DNA from: Mimachlamys varia
Taxonomy: Eukaryota; Mollusca; Bivalvia; Pectinida; Pectinidae
Length of the DNA: 64,000 bases
Reading direction: 5' to 3'
Assembly (NCBI GenBank): GCA_947623455.1
Contig: OX392536.1
Location: 32,741,465 to 32,805,464 of the forward strand
Positions 1-10,570 of this stretch are shown here, one piece after another. The position numbers were made by a program, and so were the translations under genes. Every line of letters starts with the position of its first letter. Within the stretch, counting starts at the first letter, position 1. The notes below the pieces were generated by a model, which was not told the DNA's origin, made no database searches, and saw only the letters and a program-made list of their open reading frames with translations.

Positions 1-57
1 GGAAAGCTCAAATTCCCTTGTAATGTGTTACATCGTTTACGGTATTCATTGTATTCT

Positions 58-170
58 AGAATGACAAAACAGCTGTATGGTGCAGTTTAATTAATATTTT
101 CGACATACTGAATATATTACTAAACTAAAAAGATGCAGCATATGTGTGTATTACGTCATCTTCTATACAA
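58..170 (+). repeat. Dispersed repeat X, copy 1
   Basis: It reads ACAGCTGTATGGTGCAGT, an AT-rich middle, then GATGCAGCATATGTGTG and TTACGTCATCTTC. The same sequence occurs inverted at 10,443-10,570 and partially at 28,757, 29,262 and 53,676. It has no coding content. It is a short interspersed repeat of unknown class lying downstream of PAN domain B. Confidence 0.65.
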
Positions 171-285
171 TTACAAACCTCCAAACTTACATGTACATTG
201 TTTGTGGTTTATGTCGTATTCTATAAAAAAGACAAACCTCCAAACTTACATTATTACAGTGTGAAATACTACACAAATTACATAC

Positions 286-540
286 CTCCAAAGTTGCACT
301 GTTTATGGTAGTAATCCCATCCAAATAAGTTTGTTTTGTAATATGACGTCAATGTCCATTTATTTCCCTCACTCAGCTGACAGATTCCCCCGGAATACCG
401 AAAATACTCATACGATCTGCACTGAAACTCTGTAGTGTTATCACACAGACTCTGACAATCGGATAAACTGATGCCATTATAAATCTGATTGTTGTTTGCG
501 AGCAAGGCTGCCTCGGGGGTTTTCGAATAAATGCATTTTT
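286..540 (-). CDS. Lectin-like gene, exon 8: PAN/apple-like domain B
   Basis: The 255-bp exon is phase 1 to 1, with acceptor GTTATTTTAG| and donor GGAG|GTATGT. It encodes EKCIYSKTPEAALLANNN, YNGISLSDCQSLCDN, FQCRSYEYFRYSGGICQLS and GWDYYHKQC. This is the same cysteine pattern and S-Y-E-Y / C-Q-L-S core as PAN domain A. The phase-1 donor means the transcript continues beyond the left edge, so the C-terminus of the protein is not visible. Confidence 0.8.
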
Positions 541-841
541 CTAAAATAACAAAAGACGTACTTGAGCATATATCAACTCTTATGTTTTTTTATTGAACTG
601 TTTCCTTTGTCTTGTCTACAGGTTATCTTGTCTTTATTGCTTCTCCATTATTATAATTCTGATCGATCTGTATATATCAATTATAAAATCAATTTCTTTA
701 TGATTACTTTTTTGAACAGTACCTGACTGTTTTGTTATTATTTTTTCGGCTTTGACATTTATGTTGCATTAAAATTGAAGAATCCAATATTTTGCCAATA
801 TAACTTGAATTCGATCGAGACCTAACAAAGGATTAGTGTAC

Positions 842-1050
842 CTGCAGGAAACTGACAAATGAACCATAGCGTTGTCTGACACACAGTGGGATACCAGTAA
901 GCGTTGTCATCGAGTATCACCATTGCACATTTCTCTGAACGATCTGTCGGCTTCGGTTGGTACTTCCAATTCTTCCATGTAAGTGACGTATTTCCTACCC
1001 ATCGCCAAGATATATCTGGAGTACGTGACAGACCTATCCACATCGTTTTC
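842..1050 (-). CDS. Lectin-like gene, exon 7: C-terminal half of C-type lectin domain B
   Basis: The 209-bp exon has acceptor CTATTGCAG| and donor CAG|GTACAC, phases 2 to 1. It encodes TMWIGLSRTPDISWRWVG, LTWKNWKYQPKPTD, EKCAMVILDD, WYPTVC and LWFICQF. The WIG core and the last three conserved cysteines are present. The sugar-site tripeptide is QPK where QPD would be expected, and the WND motif is missing. Like domain A, this copy has therefore probably lost or changed classical calcium/sugar binding. Confidence 0.85.
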
Positions 1051-3109
1051 CTGCAATAGACAATGTTGTCGTCATTGGTTACAATACAATATTTTTTTGT
1101 CATTATTGGTTACTATTAAATTACTATGTTTAGTATGTACAAATATATTATTGGAAGTTAAATTGGGTCAAATAATTTCCATGTTTTAAATGATATACTG
1201 TAATACAATTTCTCATTCTCATATAAATAGAATTGCAAATATTTTCCAGAACCGAAGAAAGTGATGTGAGAACAAAGGGGTGCATGCAAGACTGCATTTT
1301 ATAAGCATAAAAATCGAACGCGGTGTAGAAAGATGCAGTGTCTTTATCTCAATAAGAAAATCATATTGTATATGCTACATGTACGACAGTTACATTGTTA
1401 ATCATTGATTTGGAGAAAAAAAATCAATGCGGTGTAAAGCGATTCGAGCAAAATAGACTAACCTAAACGAGATCGACCAAAACACATATATTTCAATTTG
1501 ATCCAATTATTACACCCTTGAACGAGGGTAGTTACCCATCATTCACTCTAGATACTGTGGCTTTGTAAAAAACTTAATATAAAAAGTAAGCATTAAGTCT
1601 GTCATTATTCAGTTTCGTAAAACATTTGAACATTATCAATTTAGTTTATTAATCATATAAATCTTACTTTCAATTAATCGTTTATTATATTATCAAAATA
1701 AATATAAGATTATTTGGCGAAAAAATTCTCTTGTTAGAATGTGTTAAATTGAAAATCAATTTATATGTGCAGGCAGAGTTGATCTAATCAATTTTATGGG
1801 CAAATCAACCAAAAAACTAAGCTCTGGTAGGTCAAAACTGAGAAAAATTTAAAGATCTTAAAATCAACATTTTGTTGCGTATGTGTGTGTCAATTGTATT
1901 TGCATTAGAAGGATCAGTATGGCCGGTTATGTAATGTCTTTTATACAATCCCCGCTGTGTGCAGTAATAAGTGCATGGTGTATTAACTTTGGTTCTTTAT
2001 TGTACACCGCCATAGTGCCATCTTTACGCTTTATATTGATCAATCCCATTAGACAACTTGGCATTACAACTTTACACACTTCCAATAATCTAAACTATAT
2101 TGACAGGTTTTAATGGTCAAGCAATGCAGACGTGTTAACGATCAATTCATTAAAGCGGCATGCTATTTGATTTTAGGTCTTTGCTTTTCCAGCTCTGACG
2201 GAGATGGCGATCAACGGCAGATTATATAATACACAAATTCATCCGAACGAATTTATCGTTATCGGCTTGATGACTTTAAATCACCGTTGTTGACTAGCTT
2301 GCAGCTTCCGATTTAACCTTAATACGAATATTTCCTTTTGTGTTCTATCACACCTAGCAGCTGAACAATATATCTGTCAATGATATCAACTCATCAAAAC
2401 ATACATGAAGTTGATTTGATTTTCATGGAGGTATTTATCTTAGTATCATTGATGTACATATATCAATGAATCACATTTTATTATTGTACTTTTTTTACTA
2501 ATATTTTTACATATATAAATTCAAATGCAATTTACGTTTTATTTAAAATTAATTCTATGCGTTTTTATTGTATTTCCGGTGTTCTATTTTCATCCGTTTT
2601 GCTTTACAATAAATTGCAATTATACGATGAATATTCATATTACAATCACTTATATGATGATTAATAAAGCTATTCACATTTCATGTAACTAAGTTTTGCT
2701 TTCGGTTAGATACTGATATAATACATAACACTATATATATATATACTGAAATGTTAACCTTCAATTACAGTGTATTTGTCATTATGATCATACTCCTAAG
2801 GTTTATTTGATATATGTATGACATGAAATAACCATGTGCCGTTATTTACATAATTGCAATATATGCTCATAAATTTGTTTTTATTCACACTTTTATGATC
2901 TGTAACGTTTTTGGTGTCTTTCAGATCTTGTGGAACTCCTGACTTCGTGATAATTAAAAGTAACCAGTAAAATAAGTATCACTTGATCAGCTGGGTAGAC
3001 GGAACAATGCTGTCAGAACAGATCGTGCATCGTTGTGACTCTGGTGATAATAAAGTAACGTATACCAAAGCCTGAGATCCTACTCGGACCCATGATTTAG
3101 TGGACTTAC

Positions 3110-3269
3110 GTCACGTGCTGTCCAATGTATCCAGTTTCCGGTAAAGTGGCCTGATCGTACACTGTGGCCAGGAATCCTCCCGCATCTTTACAAAAGTCCT
3201 GAGCAGCATACCAACTTAATGACGTGTTGTATATGATGTAATGGTGAGGGTCCAGTACTCCGGAGACAC
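3110..3269 (-). CDS. Lectin-like gene, exon 6: N-terminal half of C-type lectin domain B
   Basis: The 160-bp exon has acceptor ACCTTCCAG| and donor AC|GTAAGT, phases 1 to 2, identical in length and phase to exon 2. It encodes VSGVLDPHHYIIYNTSLSW, then AAQDFCKDAGGFLATVYD, the first half of a second C-type lectin-like domain with conserved cysteine 1. The alignment with exon 2 starts at the first codon (VSGVLDPHHY against VSTSILTPRY), showing the two domains arose by duplication of an exon block. Confidence 0.8.
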
Positions 3270-3452
3270 CTGGAAGGTACAATGGGCATGTCATGGAACT
3301 TAATTGATGTTAACGGGACAACAATATCTTACAATCATCAGTATTAAAACTATGAAAATGATGATAATCTCATAAAGACACACAAACATTGCCAGAATTG
3401 CCATGAAATACGGCGCAAGAAATACTCATTAAAACAGCAAGTAAAAGACAAA

Positions 3453-4084
3453 TACGAGAATAGTGTAGCAGCTATCAGAACTGAAAAAAGATTAAACCAA
3501 GGACAAAATATGAATAGGGGGAAGATTTACATGGAGACACCTGAAAAAAGTACAAGAGATTAGGTCCATGTGTTCCGGCAGAGTAAGCGTCTGCAGCACC
3601 ATCTACCATGGTAGATGATGGTCGCCATCTTTGTCTCATTGAGAAATTTTCTGTATCTTTAAGTGATATGAGGATGGACGTTTTTGAGTATGCTCATTAG
3701 TGTGTTTACTTGTTGTGATTGACATTGATACTCGGTACTCATTTTGAGAATTTGGTGTTTACATGGATGTGACAAAGATTTACATGGCGGGTGTCGTCGA
3801 TGAAGCAGAAGACGCTTACTCTTGCGGAACACCTGGTCTTATTCTCTTGTACTTTTTCAAGAGTCTCCATGTAAATCTTTCCTTTGTTCATATTTTGCCC
3901 CTGATTTTATCGATTTTGATTTTGGATTATGATTTTGTTTATGCTTCGGTATTCCTTTATTTATTATCTACGACACCCGCCATGTAAATCTAGGTCACAA
4001 CTAAGTAAATGTCATTGACTCAAAGTGAGAACCGATACATCCCTCAGTCACAATTAGGCTTACTAATGAGTATACTAAAAGGTC
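3453..4084 (-). mobile_element. Retroelement family R: minus copy interrupted by a plus copy (nested)
   Basis: The outer minus-strand copy covers 3453-3605 (3' tail) and resumes at 3968-4084 (CGACACCCGCCATGTAAAT onward). Between them lies a plus-strand copy of the same family, 3606-3967, from ATGGTCGCCATCTTTGTCTC to the 3' end GCTTCGGTATTC. ATCTA stands on both sides of the insert (3601-3605 and 3963-3967), a likely 5-bp target duplication. The insert carries the family inverted repeat AAAGATTTACATGG (3774-3787) / CCATGTAAATCTTT (3867-3880). Its 74-codon open frame is the tail sequence, not a gene. Confidence 0.75.
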
Positions 4085-4567
4085 AATACAAAAGTTAGGC
4101 GTGAACCCAGGCATATTAACATTTAGTTAATCATTTGGCTACCTGATTAATGTAGGATGTTTCAGGCTTATTGACATGGGTAAATTATTTCAAACAATAG
4201 GTTTGAATTAAAACAAATGAATAAACATTTCTGTTAAACTTCTAAACTTAACAACTTAAGGAAACATTAGATATTTCATTAAACGTCAACTTGTCGGAAT
4301 AAATTAAGTATAATATTATTAAATTATGTGTTACGGATAGGGAATTAGAGACGCTAAATGAAGGTTCAACCTCACGGAAACGTTAAAATTCATAAGAAAT
4401 TCTAGGAAAGAACCTTGCTATAAATTATATCAAATGTTAAACCCCAAACAGATATCAAAATAACATCGTTATTAAATACATTTTCAAAACATTGCACGTA
4501 CAGCAGAATTTCTTTAAATATCGATTTAAAACCACAACTATTAGAAATTGTACAAAATATTTGTTAC

Positions 4568-4672
4568 CGTCATCGACATCAATGGTGGTAGAATTATCCT
4601 GTAGTGACGGATCCACAGTGGTGGAGTTCTTTTCATCATTTGGTGTCGTAGTGTTAGCTGGCCATATCGTGG
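4568..4672 (-). CDS. Lectin-like gene, exon 5: Thr/Asn-rich linker (or a second gene's signal exon)
   Basis: Following a very strong polypyrimidine acceptor (TTTTCTTCCCAG|) there is a 105-bp open stretch ending at donor GACG|GTAACA, phases 1 to 1. It fits exactly between PAN domain A and lectin domain B. It encodes ATIWPANTTTPNDEKNSTT and then DNSTTIDVDDG, rich in Thr, Ser and Asn with several N-x-S/T sequons, as expected of a glycosylated linker. Alternative: the frame is open upstream to an ATG at 4724 in good context. That would give MVASYNIVTMCFIVFFPA, a plausible signal peptide, and make this the first exon of a second, tandemly duplicated gene. The T-rich splice tract by itself translates into hydrophobic residues, so I favour the linker only slightly. 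Confidence 0.55.
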
Positions 4673-5281
4673 CTGGGAAGAAAACAATAAAACACATTGT
4701 TACAATGTTGTAAGACGCTACCATGACTGTAGCTGTAGTGACTGTGACGGTTGAGTCAGTGTATACCTCCACATCTTACTTAATAACGTGCAGATCAATG
4801 GATTTGTCAAGTTAACACATATTAACTACGTAATGCAATTATTGATTAATTCAATGGGTCTAGAACTCCTTCTGAGGTTTGTTATCATCTATTTCAGCAA
4901 TATGTCTACCTAATGTAGTGAAATAATAGACAATTTTATATTTGTGTGACAGATCTGGAAGGTCTATCTAATATTGGGTAGGAATTGTATTACAGCCAAA
5001 ATAAAATGATTGCTAAGCTTCAATATAGTATCCCGTTGAATGAAGTGGTAAAATATACAATGTATGCAAGCCGATGATTGTGGTCTTTATATCGTAATAT
5101 GCTATGAAAGGATTATTAAGTTTAAATAATTTCGATTTGTAATTACACGCCTGGAAGAGGCCCGATATGACGTGAAATAATGACACACACACCCGCCATC
5201 AGATTGAAAAAAAAACCATCACCTAAGTTAGGCGTTTATCAGTATTTAAAAAAAACCACACACACATGAAAATTGTCCTAC

Positions 5282-5527
5282 CTTGAACACATGTGCGATG
5301 GTAATAACTCCACGTGGGGTCATACACTCGGAAACTGTCTTCCTTGATCCACCTGTTGACGTCACTGAGTTGGCACGTGCCCAGATACTGGCTATACTCG
5401 AATGACAGACACGTGATTTCAGTAGCTTCCTCACACACACTTATACAGTAACCAATGCTTTCGACCCGCTTAAATATACTATTTCCAGATAGACTTGCAT
5501 TTGGATACATTCGGAAATTACATCTTC
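5282..5527 (-). CDS. Lectin-like gene, exon 4: PAN/apple-like domain A
   Basis: The 246-bp exon is phase 1 to 1, with acceptor TTTTTACAG| and donor AAG|GTAGGA. The product begins GRCNFRMYPNASLSGN, continues YCISVCEE and ITCLSFEYSQYLGTCQLSDV, and ends WSYYHRTC. The cysteine spacing, the S-F/Y-E-Y core and the C-x-L-S turn are those of PAN/apple domains, which mediate protein or carbohydrate contacts in extracellular proteins. A second copy with the same phases lies at 286-540. Without splicing, the frame would read on for about 20 residues to a stop near 5223. A short isoform ending here is possible, but the good donor argues against it being the main form. Confidence 0.8.
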
Positions 5528-6530
5528 CTGTAAAAATGTACAAATTCAAATATAACGCGCAAGGTAGAGTTTAAATATTTAAACAACTGCGCACATATGT
5601 GATCCGTATTTATTCTTATAAGCATTTAGTTGACGCTTAAAGCTTAAATATTGACATTTATGCTGATTTGTTTGTTTATTCTTAAAGTTAAATACGTTTA
5701 TTTCTTAGTCTGAAATTCAAGGCTCTAACATGGATGCTTAAATCTTACAAGGAAATCGTTTTATTGTTGTTTATTTTTTATAAGTTAGACCAGCTGTGAC
5801 TTTCTAGATTCAAAGGTTGTTTTCAGACCAATAATATATAACCATTCCCTTCTTGATAGCAATACGTTTCTAATGTATATTTTAACACAAACATACAAAC
5901 TGTGCAGACTTTATGTGATAAAGAAAATAATAATAAACAGACTAAGTACACTTAGTGGTGTTAAGCAAAATTGCCAGACAATATTTTAGTAAGATTCTGA
6001 CCCCGGTGAAAAACTTTCTAAATAAATGCTCTGCTATATGTTACACTTTCTACTTATGTGCGTTTCCGTTAACAAATACATTATGTGTTAACATAAATAT
6101 AGCAATACCGTACTCATTCATCAATGTAATTTTCTTACATATGATATTACAGCACAAATTTACACATTAACGAATAATAATGCATATTGCTGTTCAGAAT
6201 CATGTCGAGGGATGCTTTATACTTAAGTAAGAACTTGGAATCAAAATGAAGTGGCCTTGACCTTTAATCTATTCATCTTAACTATTGATCTCTTCATTAT
6301 CGGCGCATAGGCGATGGTGCCCTATGGTCAGCTATTCGATTTTCAATAATGAACTAATGAATAGTCAGATTGAGTTATCCTAAGGCAATGCTTTATTGGT
6401 TTAAGTTTAAATCTTAGTATCGTGTTCATTCAGTAATAGTAATCATATGCGTCATAGGAATGCAGCATCCTCAAAGCTACCACAAGTATAGCGGATGGCA
6501 TATATCACTTATCAAGTTATATTTGTGTAC

Positions 6531-6733
6531 CTTGCTGTAGTTCACAGAAGAATGACTTCGTTTCCTCACAGACTTTCTTTTCCCAGTGGTAATCGTTAGC
6601 CAGAGTGACAGATACACAGTTGCCCTTCTTTAATTCTGAGTAGGGTTCCCAGTTAGACCAATCATATACAGAGTTATCTGTCCATTTCCAAACATTGTCT
6701 TCAAAGAACAGTCCTATCCAGGTCTCCCGATTC
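6531..6733 (-). CDS. Lectin-like gene, exon 3: C-terminal half of C-type lectin domain A
   Basis: The 203-bp exon has acceptor TTTGTCAG| and donor G|GTACAC, phases 2 to 1. It completes domain A: TWIGL, VWKWTDNSVYDWSNWEPY, GNCVSV, HWEKKVCEETKSFFCE. The WIG core and conserved cysteines 2, 3 and 4 are present, so both family disulfides (C1-C4 and C2-C3) can form. At the usual sugar-binding tripeptide (EPN or QPD in mannose- or galactose-binding members) this domain has EPY, and the downstream WND motif is not intact. Canonical calcium-dependent sugar binding is therefore doubtful. Joined to exon 2 the domain has about 120 residues, normal for the family. Confidence 0.85.
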
Positions 6734-7924
6734 CTGACAAATTTAGACATAAGTGTATCATTTCATTGTCAATATTTGTAGGTAATTAACAATAATACAT
6801 TAATCAATATTGACACACACACTATGCTATACATGTACCATTCAATATCATCTGCCATTATATACCATCCGGATGTGTTACCGTATCAAAGGTGAATGTA
6901 ATGACAGGATGTTTGCTTAGATAACAAAATGTTTGTTTTCATACTAAAATATGGCGTAATACTGGGCTTGAAATAATTGTATTTGATAACAATATGGAGC
7001 TTCAGATGAATGGAAGTAACACAGCTGTTTGTAAATTATACCAGGGGTGAAATGTTCCATCCTGGAGGAGGTGGTCTATGTCATGTAGTCTGAGAATACA
7101 AACATTGGTATTGTTTGATGTTTATACATAAAATTTGTGCAAACACCATTATTACTATAATACCCCGCATTATTCTTTGAATCCGTACTATATTTACATA
7201 ATCAGTACAATTCCATTGTTAAATATCTTTGTAGTATACTATATATACATCCTACCGAATTGATTTCGGGAATTGTCATGTTCATTCAAATAAATACTAC
7301 ATTTAGAAAATACTGACAAATACGTGATGACAACTATAGCAATTAAGATTTTCTTGTATGAAAATGGATTGCTTTCCCAAAAGTAAAATAAAACCGTGAC
7401 TTATTGTTTAGGGCTAAATGACAATATTTCACTGTAAAGTTAATAATATCGTTTCAAATAAATCCATGCATTCATTAAGAATTTCTTTTCATCATACATG
7501 TATAAGGTATTGCTGTAGATACATGTACTAGTGATTGTATTATTAAATAAATCTAGCTTAATTGGAATCCACATATTTCATAAATATAGTTCGCTTTATA
7601 CATGTAACATACATGTAGATGTCATCAACACTTTTACTTTCCTACCTTTAGAAGCCAAAACAGAAACAATTAAGGGACAAATATAACGCAATCGAACATT
7701 TAAAGTTAGCATATATGATAATAACATATTTGTTTATAAAATGCACATACACTTATTCTTACACATGGTATATCTGATGTGAGACCCCAATAAGACGTGT
7801 CATTTAATGTATTACACGTAATGTATAAAAGGAAAACATCGTCTTAAATTTATCAGATGTATTTAAAACACATATTGTGTTTTATTGAGCTACACTCCAA
7901 TAACTAACAATATAAGATACATAC

Positions 7925-8084
7925 TGTAGTTGTGGCAGGCTAGCGTTAATGTCGGGCATGGTGGAGATGTCGTGGAGAATAGCCAGGGTGCCACCAAATG
8001 TCTCACAAGTCCTCCTGGCCTCGTCCCAGGACTGGGCCTTTTCATGGTACACATAATACCGAGGGGTCAGTATCGAGGTGGACA
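7925..8084 (-). CDS. Lectin-like gene, exon 2: N-terminal half of C-type lectin domain A
   Basis: The 160-bp exon runs from acceptor TTGTAG| to donor CA|GTATGT, phases 1 to 2. It encodes the first half of a C-type lectin-like domain: YYVYHEKAQSWDEARRTC, then FGGTLAILHD. This is the usual alpha-helical W..A...C.....GG.LA.I pattern holding the first conserved cysteine. The paralogous exon at 3110-3269 has the same length and phases, which fixes both splice sites. The reading frame stays open upstream of the acceptor, but that part duplicates the exon edge and is probably intronic. The extra N-terminal cysteine pair of long-form domains is absent. Confidence 0.8.
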
Positions 8085-9725
8085 CTACAACATGGTCAGG
8101 AGAGAAATACATCACACAGTGCCTAGGGGTCAGTATCGAGGTGGACAGCATGTTTTTGGGAGAAATACATTACAATCTGCATCTTAATTGGTTATCACAG
8201 CTCCGCAGCAGGGAAATATCACTCAGCATCTAAAAGATTAGAATTGATAACTGACTAATCGGGGAAGTAAATTAATGTCAAAGACTAAGAAATAAATATA
8301 TACAAATAACACGTGTTAAATGTACCACCCTTCTTGCATTAAACATATATCGAGTTGTGTATGATATGTATGTACATTATGTAACAAGAAGAACAAAGAA
8401 AAAAGATTGTCACGGAAACCAGTAAAAATATTTGATGATTTTCATTCAGAAATTGACACATACAAAAATATATACTATAGTAAAGAATGAAATTTTAAAT
8501 CGCCGATACAGCTTACAACATAATTCCCTTTCATCTTATTTCTGTAGATATATGTTCATATATAAACTTGTAAACATATACAATAGCATGTTTATAAATA
8601 TCACGTAATTGCGTTTAGGTGTAATAAAAAGATTTTTTTTTTGCTTATTTGCATCTATGAATCGAGAAACTGATTTGAAAATGTGTCCGATCACTTCGTA
8701 TATCTGGATTGTTTGTGCCACAAGGTCTCTGGCTGAATGTCGGTCCCCGAGGTAATGCGTGACCATGTAACTGGAATTCATTCTGACAGTTTGACATGGA
8801 ATGCATGATTTGATACACCGGAATCTGCTAGTTTTAACGTTGTAAAGGGCTCTGTGTGCGTTAATATATATCTAAATAAACTTATATTTCAAGTCGTTAT
8901 ATACTTTAATTTATTTTGTCTTATATACAAAATACTAGTCTTGAATGGACACAACGGTCAAATGTTACAGAAACATAATTTAACTGTTTTGCCTTTTTGC
9001 CTCGATAAACTAAGATTTGAATTGGCGCTGCCTTACTGCGTACCTCTAGTGTTTCTTGTATAACAGGTGGTACAACTACAGAATAAAATAATTAAATACG
9101 TATTTAATTGTAGCATAAATATTGATAAAATGTTTTTAATTCTAACATAAATATTGATAAAAAATACATAACAGATTTTAATTATGTGATGGTTTAGTTT
9201 ATGTAAACATACGCCATACATGTTTAATAATAAACGAAGATAAATGAAATGAGATCTTTCATCAGAAGTAATTAATTTGCACAAAGATATTGTATATCAA
9301 TACATTTTAATTATGTTTTCTCTTTGAATATGAAATGCAAGCAATTAAAAGCAATTTGATTGATAAAAAATTGGTTCGATTACATCTTGTGGAAAATGAT
9401 TAAATGCTCTACGTGAAAATATTGAATTTGCATTTCCTTGTACAAATAGCAAAACATAAACTTGATAAGGATAAAAACAATTAAATTGAAAATAAAAAAC
9501 AGCAGGTATGGAAAATCCGTTTCGTGCCTAAACCCTGATTTTACACACCGTATGCCTGTTAAGAAGACTAAAAGTGTGCGTTCTCTACATTTAGATTAAA
9601 ATCAATCTACTTGTCCTACATGGAAATGCCATCAGGAGTTCATACAATCGTTGCAATATGTCTACATTAAAAGAAAAAAAGAGAGTTATTTTGCAAAATG
9701 AGTGGAATAAAAATATCTCACTTAC

Positions 9726-9828
9726 CTAAGCCTGTTATGAGGACAGTAAACACAGCTACGCCGATCACCCCCATACCTGTATACCTAGTTCTGTTAGGGC
9801 ACGGTTTCCTCAGAGATCCGACACACAT
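9726..9828 (-). CDS. Lectin-like gene, exon 1: signal peptide or signal anchor
   Basis: First coding exon of a minus-strand C-type-lectin/PAN gene. It encodes 34 residues plus one base. The N-terminus is basic and Cys/Pro-containing (MCVGSLRKPCPNRTRY) and is followed by a hydrophobic run GVIGVAVFTVLITGL at residues 20-34. Met1 has no in-frame ATG upstream before a stop. An internal Met19 would give a shorter, classical secretory signal, so the product could be secreted (Met19) or a type II anchor (Met1). The exon ends at a strong donor (G|GTAAGTG) in phase 1, matching the phase of the first lectin exon 1.6 kb downstream. A TATA box lies about 220 bp upstream of the ATG. Seen: exon, donor and hydrophobicity. 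Inferred: membership of this gene, from phase, order and the promoter. Confidence 0.7.
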
Positions 9829-10047
9829 TGCTGGAATGCAAACAGCCAGCGGTCGATAACAGATTTAACGTCCTGCGGAAATATCAAGTTATATTAATTT
9901 TTTGATAACTGTAGCTTTCATGCTGGCAATATCATCGCTGTTAGGAATAATTCAGATACACTTTTTACACACAATCGATGCCTTTGTTGTACGGCCCCCT
10001 GACTAATCCCTTGACCTGTAACTAGATGAGACATTGACAGAGCTCCC

Positions 10048-10057
10048 TTTATATAAA
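10048..10057 (-). promoter_or_regulatory. TATA box of the lectin-like gene
   Basis: On the minus strand the sequence reads TATTTATATAAAGGGAG, a textbook TATA element with a G-rich 3' flank. Initiation about 30 bp downstream, near 10,020, would give a 5' leader of roughly 190 bp to the ATG at 9828 if it is unspliced. The position relative to the signal exon supports the start of the gene model. Confidence 0.6.
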
Positions 10058-10442
10058 TACTCTGTACTTTGGTACAACCAGGCTCAAACTCTTCCGAATC
10101 AATGTTGCCCACGTTTGACAAAAACTATATTTTGCGTTTGCAATTTAATTGAACTATTTGTATTTCAATTATCTCGATAAATATGGAATTGAAAACAACA
10201 TTGAAAATAAGAATGCACACTGGTCGAATTTGTTTACCTACTAAATTATTTTATAGAATAACGAGCATGGCTCGATTGGCTTTAACAAAGTACGCATGTA
10301 TACATGTTAATGTTTGTTTAGATATGACGGAATACCAAATGTGGAAGTCACTCTACAGATATAGAAATTGCTGATAATAAATATTAAGTACGATTTTGCT
10401 GATGCATTTATTCCAGCAGAAAGCAGATTGAATAATGCAGAA

Positions 10443-10570
10443 TGAAGATGACGTAACACACACATATGCTGCACCTCTTAATTTAGTAATAGATACAGTA
10501 TATCGAAAAATTGAATTAAACTGCACCATACAGCTGTTTCGTCCTCCAAGGACTCTTCAGTGATTCTAGG
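10443..10570 (-). repeat. Dispersed repeat X, copy 2
   Basis: This is the reverse complement of copy 1 and the longest copy seen. It runs from GATGACGTAACACACACATA through ATGGTGCAGTTT (read on minus) to a GGAGGACGAAACAGCTG end. It lies about 400 bp upstream of the lectin-gene TATA box. Confidence 0.65.

Larger units (their letters stand above)
541..9725 (-). other. Introns of the lectin-like gene
   Basis: Introns lie at 541-841, 1051-3109, 3270-4567, 4673-5281, 5528-6530, 6734-7924 and 8085-9725. They are AT-rich. The notable content is the nested retroelement pair at 3453-4084 (in the intron between exons 5 and 6) and the duplicated exon edge at 8062-8170 in the first intron. The remaining stretches show no further exon matching the lectin or PAN patterns. 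Confidence 0.6.

Noticed and set aside
3781..3830. Hammerhead ribozyme in the retroelement tail (sequence GTCGATGAAGCAGAAGAC)
   Set aside because: The core CTGATGA is not present (CGATGA instead) and no three-stem arrangement with a cleavage triplet could be drawn.
3763..3987. Open frame MDVTKIYMAGVVDEAEDAYS... and its relatives at 13.9, 19.4, 32.5 and 54.8 kb as a conserved protein family
   Set aside because: The similarity is at DNA level across all frames and both strands, includes non-coding sequence to a fixed 3' end, and the frames are broken differently in each copy. It is the 3' tail of a retroelement.
4492..4713. Plus-strand frame opposite the Thr-rich exon
   Set aside because: Antisense shadow of the exon, with no features of its own.
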